From assembly GCA_008711135.1 (NCBI GenBank), contig VUAW01000023.1:1-44006 (forward strand): a DNA stretch of 44,006 nucleotides, given 5' to 3'. Within the stretch, counting starts at the first letter, position 1. The number at the start of each line of letters is the position of its first letter. Position numbers and translations under genes: made by a program. The DNA is from Rhodobacteraceae bacterium LNNU 3342 (GTDB lineage Bacteria > Pseudomonadota > Alphaproteobacteria > Rhodobacterales > Rhodobacteraceae). Below, one piece after another: positions 42,409 to 44,006 of this stretch. Under the pieces are notes generated by a model, which was not told the DNA's origin, did not search any database, and worked only from the letters and a program-made list of their open reading frames with translations.

Positions 42409-42604
42409 GAGGATGTTGGCAACGGTGGTGTCGGGGACATTTGCGCTTTCGGGAACGACCTGGTCGACCGTTCGTCAACCGCTCAGATGTCTGCACGGAT
42501 AAAAAGGTGTCTCGGCTCGATGCAGAAACGGTTACCGTGGTGGAGGGGAGTTCCTTCCTCCGCGGGCATCAGTTGAACACGAGGCGTTAGGACAGAAAAA
42601 GCGC

Positions 42605-42856
42605 ATGCAGGTCCGGCTCGAGAAGATCAACCACGTCAAACGTCAGCGGCGTTCCTACGTCATGAGCATCGGCCAGACCCTCTTCGGCGAAGGGTGCGTT
42701 CTGCGGGAATGGGGCCGGATTGGTGCCTCCGGAGGCCAGCAGAGGGCGGAGTATCTGCCGACGCAGGATGCCGCGGAAGCAGTGCTTCAAAGGCACAAGA
42801 GCGCGAAGTGCCGACGGGGTTACGCAGCCATACCTGTACAGCTGGAGTTGTTCTGA
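42605..42856 (+). CDS. WGR-domain protein, 83 aa
   Basis: The whole protein is one WGR domain: VRLEKINHVKRQRRSYVMSI, then FGEGCVLREWGRIGASGGQQ with the name-giving Trp-Gly-Arg. It ends with an aromatic-rich C-terminus. WGR domains occur in PARP and in bacterial MolR-type and stand-alone proteins, where they are thought to bind nucleic acid. It is a full-length small protein with no recognised operon partner. Confidence 0.75.
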   Translation: MQVRLEKINHVKRQRRSYVMSIGQTLFGEGCVLREWGRIGASGGQQRAEYLPTQDAAEAVLQRHKSAKCRRGYAAIPVQLELF

Positions 42857-43271
42857 GGGGTCCACCGGGAACTGGGTGTCGCTTCATTATGGCTATTCCC
42901 AGTAGGTAGTGGGGCCCGTGGTAGTGAAGCGCACCTTCGAGAGGAGATGCGCGATCTCAGGCTGGCAGGCGTTCCAGTTGATGACGGCAGGCTAACCGTC
43001 GCCTCCCCAAGTCATCCTGCGATCAGAGTCTCATGCGCAAGGCCCGCGTTGGGACGTGCGAAGGTGAAAATGTTAAGAAATGTTAAGGTGCATTTGAGAT
43101 ATAGACGGGTCCGCTACTGTAACGAGGAGTGCCTCTTGATGCAGTTGTGGATGGGGCCGCCACTCCCGGCGGCCAAGGCTGCGCTGGTCCTCTTGGCTTT
43201 AGTGGAGAGCGTTTAGCTCACTTCTCCGGCCGTCCGCTTGACGGCACGCCGGGCAAATTGTATATACATTC
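42857..43271. other. Intergenic region with a tandem 10-bp repeat
   Basis: 415 bases. At 43068-43087 the decamer aaatgttaag occurs twice in tandem, unusually AT-rich for this DNA. The last 40 bases hold the toxin-antitoxin promoter. No gene is supported. Confidence 0.4.
43238..43268 (+). promoter_or_regulatory. Promoter and palindromic operator of the BrnTA pair
   Basis: ttgacg (43238-43243) and tatata (43261-43266) are spaced 17 bases, a good sigma-70-type promoter. The -10 lies within tgtatataca (43259-43268), a perfect 10-base palindrome suited to repression by the ribbon-helix-helix antitoxin BrnA. The -10 ends 5 bases before the toxin ATG, so the message would be leaderless or nearly so. 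Confidence 0.6.
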
Positions 43272-43544
43272 ATGACTGCAATCGAGTTTGATCCTGCGAA
43301 AGACGAAGGCAACATTGCCAAGCACGGCGTGTCCCTTTCCCGGGCGAGTGACTTCGAGATCCTGCATTACGTCGAGGATGATCGCACCGACTACGGTGAG
43401 ACGCGCTACCGCGCCTGGGGCTTGCTGGACGACAAGTGGCACTGCCTTGCCTTCACCGTCAGGAACGGACGCATCCGCGCGATCAGCCTTCGCAGGGCCA
43501 GCACAAAGGAGATAGAACGCCATGTCCCGGAAAGTGGTTTTTGA
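43272..43544 (+). CDS. brnT: BrnT toxin (RelE-fold ribonuclease), 90 aa
   Basis: Begins AIEFDPAKDEGNIAKHGVSL, with the BrnT hallmark KHGVSLSRA, then DRTDYGETRYRAWG and FTVRNGRIRAISLRRAST, the final strand with the catalytic-region arginines of RelE-like folds. BrnT cleaves mRNA and is neutralised by BrnA. There is no ribosome site before the ATG at 43272. It overlaps the antitoxin gene by 23 bases (43522-43544), the usual toxin-first order of brnTA. Confidence 0.88.
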   Translation: MTAIEFDPAKDEGNIAKHGVSLSRASDFEILHYVEDDRTDYGETRYRAWGLLDDKWHCLAFTVRNGRIRAISLRRASTKEIERHVPESGF

Positions 43545-43776
43545 CGATGACAACCCGGAATGGACCGAGGAGGATTTTGCCAAGGCGCGGCTCGCCAGCG
43601 AACTGCCGGCCCACATCCTTGCGGCTTTTCCGAGAACGCGCGGCCCACAGAAGGCTGCCACCAAGGTTCCCGTCTCGATCCGTCTGAGCCCGGAGGTGGT
43701 TGATCACTTCAAGGCCGGCGGCCCCGGCTGGCAGAAGCGGATTGACGAGGCTCTTCGCAAAATGGTCGGGGTCTGA
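43522..43776 (+). CDS. brnA: BrnA antitoxin (ribbon-helix-helix), 84 aa
   Basis: Acidic N-terminus (DDDNPEWTEEDFAKARLASE) that contacts BrnT, then a C-terminal ribbon-helix-helix (VPVSIRLSPEVVDHFKAGGP, followed by WQKRIDEALRKMV) that binds DNA as a dimer. This is the normal BrnA architecture. Ribosome site aaggag within brnT precedes the ATG at 43522. It completes the toxin-antitoxin pair. Confidence 0.88.
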   Translation: MSRKVVFDDDNPEWTEEDFAKARLASELPAHILAAFPRTRGPQKAATKVPVSIRLSPEVVDHFKAGGPGWQKRIDEALRKMVGV

Positions 43777-44006
43777 CGATCCCGGCTTCGCAAAAGCAGA
43801 GCCTCCCGCTTCGGCTCGGCTTGGATCCTGCTGCCTTTTCATCCTGAGCAGCTGCGGCGCTTTTAGTCTCCGCGCAAGAGGTGCGGCAAGCATCGATTGG
43901 CCTGAACTTTTGTCTCGATCCGCATGATGCCTCAGCGAGAGGCAGTGTATTGCCCGCCTGCCGCCGCAGCCGGTCCACCGGCCACATCGGCAGGAAGACC
44001 GAGATG
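43777..44006. other. Window end, nothing recognised
   Basis: 230 bases after brnA with no supported gene. A short minus-strand frame is present, but it matches nothing known. Confidence 0.3.

Noticed and set aside
1-44006. tRNA genes, rRNA, CRISPR arrays, replication origin with iterons
   Set aside because: No cloverleaf with TTCGA-type arm, no regularly spaced repeat array and no iteron cluster was found by reading both strands.

Overview
The window is GC-rich, with strong G/C bias at third codon positions, tight ATGA/TGATG-coupled operons and gene content typical of an alphaproteobacterium, most likely Rhodobacteraceae. This is judged from gene content and protein style, not from a marker gene. 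The many truncated insertion sequences, broken genes, recombinase pieces and two toxin-antitoxin pairs suggest an accessory region (plasmid, chromid or genomic island) assembled by repeated insertion and deletion. No rRNA, tRNA or CRISPR array was seen.

Layout. 1-7135 is a decayed mobile zone: IS3 and IS6 remnants, two unrecognised genes (one with an HEFRH zincin-like motif), a DEDD-type exonuclease, a CopG/ParE-type toxin-antitoxin pair, a tyrosine recombinase interrupted by TAG, and a double-HTH excisionase-like gene fused at its end to a SulP STAS fragment. 7136-18588 is the best-preserved block. A leftward operon holds fumarylacetoacetase, a second FAH-family enzyme, a fumarylpyruvate-hydrolase-like enzyme and a zeta-class GST isomerase. 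It is divergent from a rightward operon holding a family-5 substrate-binding protein, two permeases, two ATPases, an alpha/beta hydrolase and a GntR/FCD regulator. It reads as an uptake-and-degradation system whose pathway ends in fumarate and an oxo-acid, but no ring-cleavage dioxygenase is present. The binding protein has its domain segments in circularly permuted order, which is the most unusual observation here.

18589-22423 is again mobile and decayed: a second double-HTH paralogue, IS3 and IS5 fragments, an OmpA-like protein and small unknowns. 23086-29611 holds a YihY/BrkB membrane protein, an MscS channel, an AraC regulator divergent from a LigM/DesA-type tetrahydrofolate-dependent O-demethylase (with an 11-bp direct repeat at 21-bp period between them), a broken permease and YaeQ. 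29954-32612 holds a short tyrosine recombinase, a class-C beta-lactamase-fold serine hydrolase and a dead deaminase.

32990-36617 is a thiamine-precursor salvage operon under a TPP riboswitch: a truncated thiD, then thiY, tenA, thiZ and thiX, with a probable Shine-Dalgarno-sequestering hairpin. 37076-40671 holds a cold-shock protein, a hotdog acyl-CoA thioesterase, a transglutaminase-like protein, a frameshifted RTX-repeat gene and an NADPH-dependent FMN reductase. 41052-42408 is an older IS5-family element cut by an 860-bp IS5-family element. The end carries a WGR protein and a BrnT/BrnA toxin-antitoxin pair whose promoter predicts a leaderless message.
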